Made by a program: the position numbers and the translations under genes. Positions 5,406 through 6,253 of a stretch of 6,253 bases of DNA are shown piece by piece. How positions within the stretch are numbered: the first letter of the stretch is position 1; each line of letters starts with the position of its first letter. The notes beneath the pieces were generated by a model. That model was not told the origin of the DNA, made no database searches, and worked only from the letters and a program-made list of their open reading frames with translations. The stretch comes from Clostridia bacterium (GTDB lineage Bacteria > Bacillota > Clostridia > Oscillospirales > CAG-272): positions 1 through 6,253 of the forward strand of contig JAFYMA010000246.1 of the NCBI GenBank assembly GCA_017556845.1. Reading direction: 5' to 3'.

Positions 5406-6253
5406 TTATACGTTAAATCTGAACAGAGTAACGTCGCCGTCACGCATTACGTATTCCTTGCCCTCACTGCGTATCAAGCCCTTTTCTCTTGCAACGGTCA
5501 TATTTTTACCGCACTGAACAAGATCGTCAAAGCCGATTATCTCCGCACGGATAAAGCCGCGTTCAAAATCGGAATGTATCTTGCCTGCCGCACCGGGAGC
5601 TTTAGTTCCCTGCTTTATCGTCCACGCTCTTACCTCCTGAGGACCTGCCGTTAAGAAGCTGATAAGACCGAGCAGCTTATAGCTTGCCTTGATAAGTCTG
5701 TCAAGACCGCTTTGTCCCATTCCGAGCTCCTGCAAAAACGCTTGTGCTTCCTCATCGTCAAGTGCTGCAATTTCAAATTCAAGCTCTGCGCAAACGGGGA
5801 TTATTTCAGAGCCCTCCTCAGATGCGTATTTCTTAAGCTCCGAATAATTGCGGTTATCAACGGGCTCAGACGATACCTCATCCTCTGAAACGTTGGCTGC
5901 GTATATTACGGGCTTTGCGGAAAGCAAAGGGAGCGTTGCGAGTATTTCACGCTCATCATCGTCCATTTGCATACAGCGTGCAGTCTTGCCGCTGTCAAGA
6001 TGTGCGGAGAGCTTCTTCAGAAACTCTATTTCGGGCAGTATCGACTTATCTGCCTTAAGGAGCTTTTCGTCCTTGTCAATACGCTTCTGAACTATCTCCA
6101 TATCGGACAGAACGAGCTCTGTATTTATCGTTTCAACGTCACGAAGAGAGTTAACGTCGCCCTCAACGTGAATGATATTTTCATTTTCAAAACATCTTAC
6201 AACGTGTACTATTGCATCGACCTCACGAATGTGAGACAAAAACTTATTGCCCA
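5406..6253 (-). CDS. ychF: Ribosome-associated ATPase YchF, Obg family (5' end outside window)
   Basis: 281 complete residues are visible, ending FRFNV-TAA at 5406. The start, with the P-loop, lies beyond the right edge; about 80 residues are missing compared with the usual length of about 363. The first visible residues, GNKFLSHIREVDAIVHVVRCF, are followed by the INTEL stretch and a helical, probably coiled-coil insert (about 50-85). The nucleotide-base motif is NVSE (120-123), in place of the NKxD of true GTPases; this NxxE form is the known reason why YchF prefers ATP. The C-terminal TGS domain (about 195-281) includes FLTAGPQEVRAWTI, GTKAPGAAGKIHSDFERGFIRAEI and the final DGDV. The protein binds ribosomes in the cytoplasm and is linked to translation and stress responses in other bacteria. 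The reading frame stays open to the edge, so no start within the window is proposed. Identification is firm. Confidence 0.98.
   Translation of the reverse strand, partial: GNKFLSHIREVDAIVHVVRCFENENIIHVEGDVNSLRDVETINTELVLSDMEIVQKRIDKDEKLLKADKSILPEIEFLKKLSAHLDSGKTARCMQMDDDEREILATLPLLSAKPVIYAANVSEDEVSSEPVDNRNYSELKKYASEEGSEIIPVCAELEFEIAALDDEEAQAFLQELGMGQSGLDRLIKASYKLLGLISFLTAGPQEVRAWTIKQGTKAPGAAGKIHSDFERGFIRAEIIGFDDLVQCGKNMTVAREKGLIRSEGKEYVMRDGDVTLFRFNV

Noticed and set aside
5211..5654. Plus-strand 147-codon open frame across the tRNA and the end of ychF
   Set aside because: It runs through the tRNA gene and two terminators and then lies antisense to the conserved ychF frame; no ribosome binding site.
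5848..6090. Serine-rich plus-strand 80-codon open frame
   Set aside because: It is antisense to the ychF coding region, and its serine and arginine richness is a by-product of the opposite-strand codon use.
6237..6239. TTG at 6239 as the start of ychF
   Set aside because: The frame remains open upstream to the edge and encodes GNKF, part of the conserved YchF sequence; TTG 6239 is an internal leucine codon.

Overview
The window looks like chromosomal core DNA of an endospore-forming, low-to-mid GC clostridium, most likely a Ruminococcaceae/Oscillospiraceae-type gut anaerobe. The reasons are the sporulation pair spoIIGA-sigE, strong Firmicute ribosome binding sites (AAAGGAG, GAAAGG), a TTG start, heavy use of ATA for isoleucine and a tRNA gene with encoded CCA. 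The family-level placement is inference only. I see no phage, insertion sequence, CRISPR array or other mobile element.

Layout. Positions 1-2469 (minus strand) hold one uninterrupted reading frame of 823 codons that runs off the left edge. It is the N-terminal part of a very large membrane glucan synthase of the cyclic beta-1,2-glucan synthase type (GT84). It diverges across a 159-bp regulatory gap from spoIIGA (2629-3465, plus, TTG start) and sigE (3483-4181, plus). These encode the membrane aspartic protease that processes pro-sigma-E, and the pro-sigma factor itself. sigE ends head to head with a Gfo/Idh/MocA-type NAD(P)-dependent oxidoreductase (4178-5134, minus), and the two stop codons share the bases TTAA. 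Next come a compact promoter region apparently usable on both strands, a single tRNA-Thr(GGT) gene (5213-5288, plus), its own terminator, a bidirectional terminator, and the 3' part of ychF (5406 to the right edge, minus).

How the genes work together. Only spoIIGA and sigE form a clear functional unit. SpoIIGA cuts the N-terminal pro-sequence from SigE, which then directs early mother-cell transcription. A candidate promoter upstream of spoIIGA has a 21-bp spacer and a Spo0A-box-like sequence over its -35, the arrangement known for spoIIG in Bacillus. The glucan synthase, oxidoreductase, tRNA and YchF have no evident link to sporulation and appear to be ordinary neighbours.

I found no convincing new system. 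The points most worth a second look are the GT84 protein beside spoIIG, the short pro-sequence of SigE, the overlapping convergent stops, the shared -10 element between tRNA-Thr and the oxidoreductase, and the putative Spo0A-type spoIIGA promoter.
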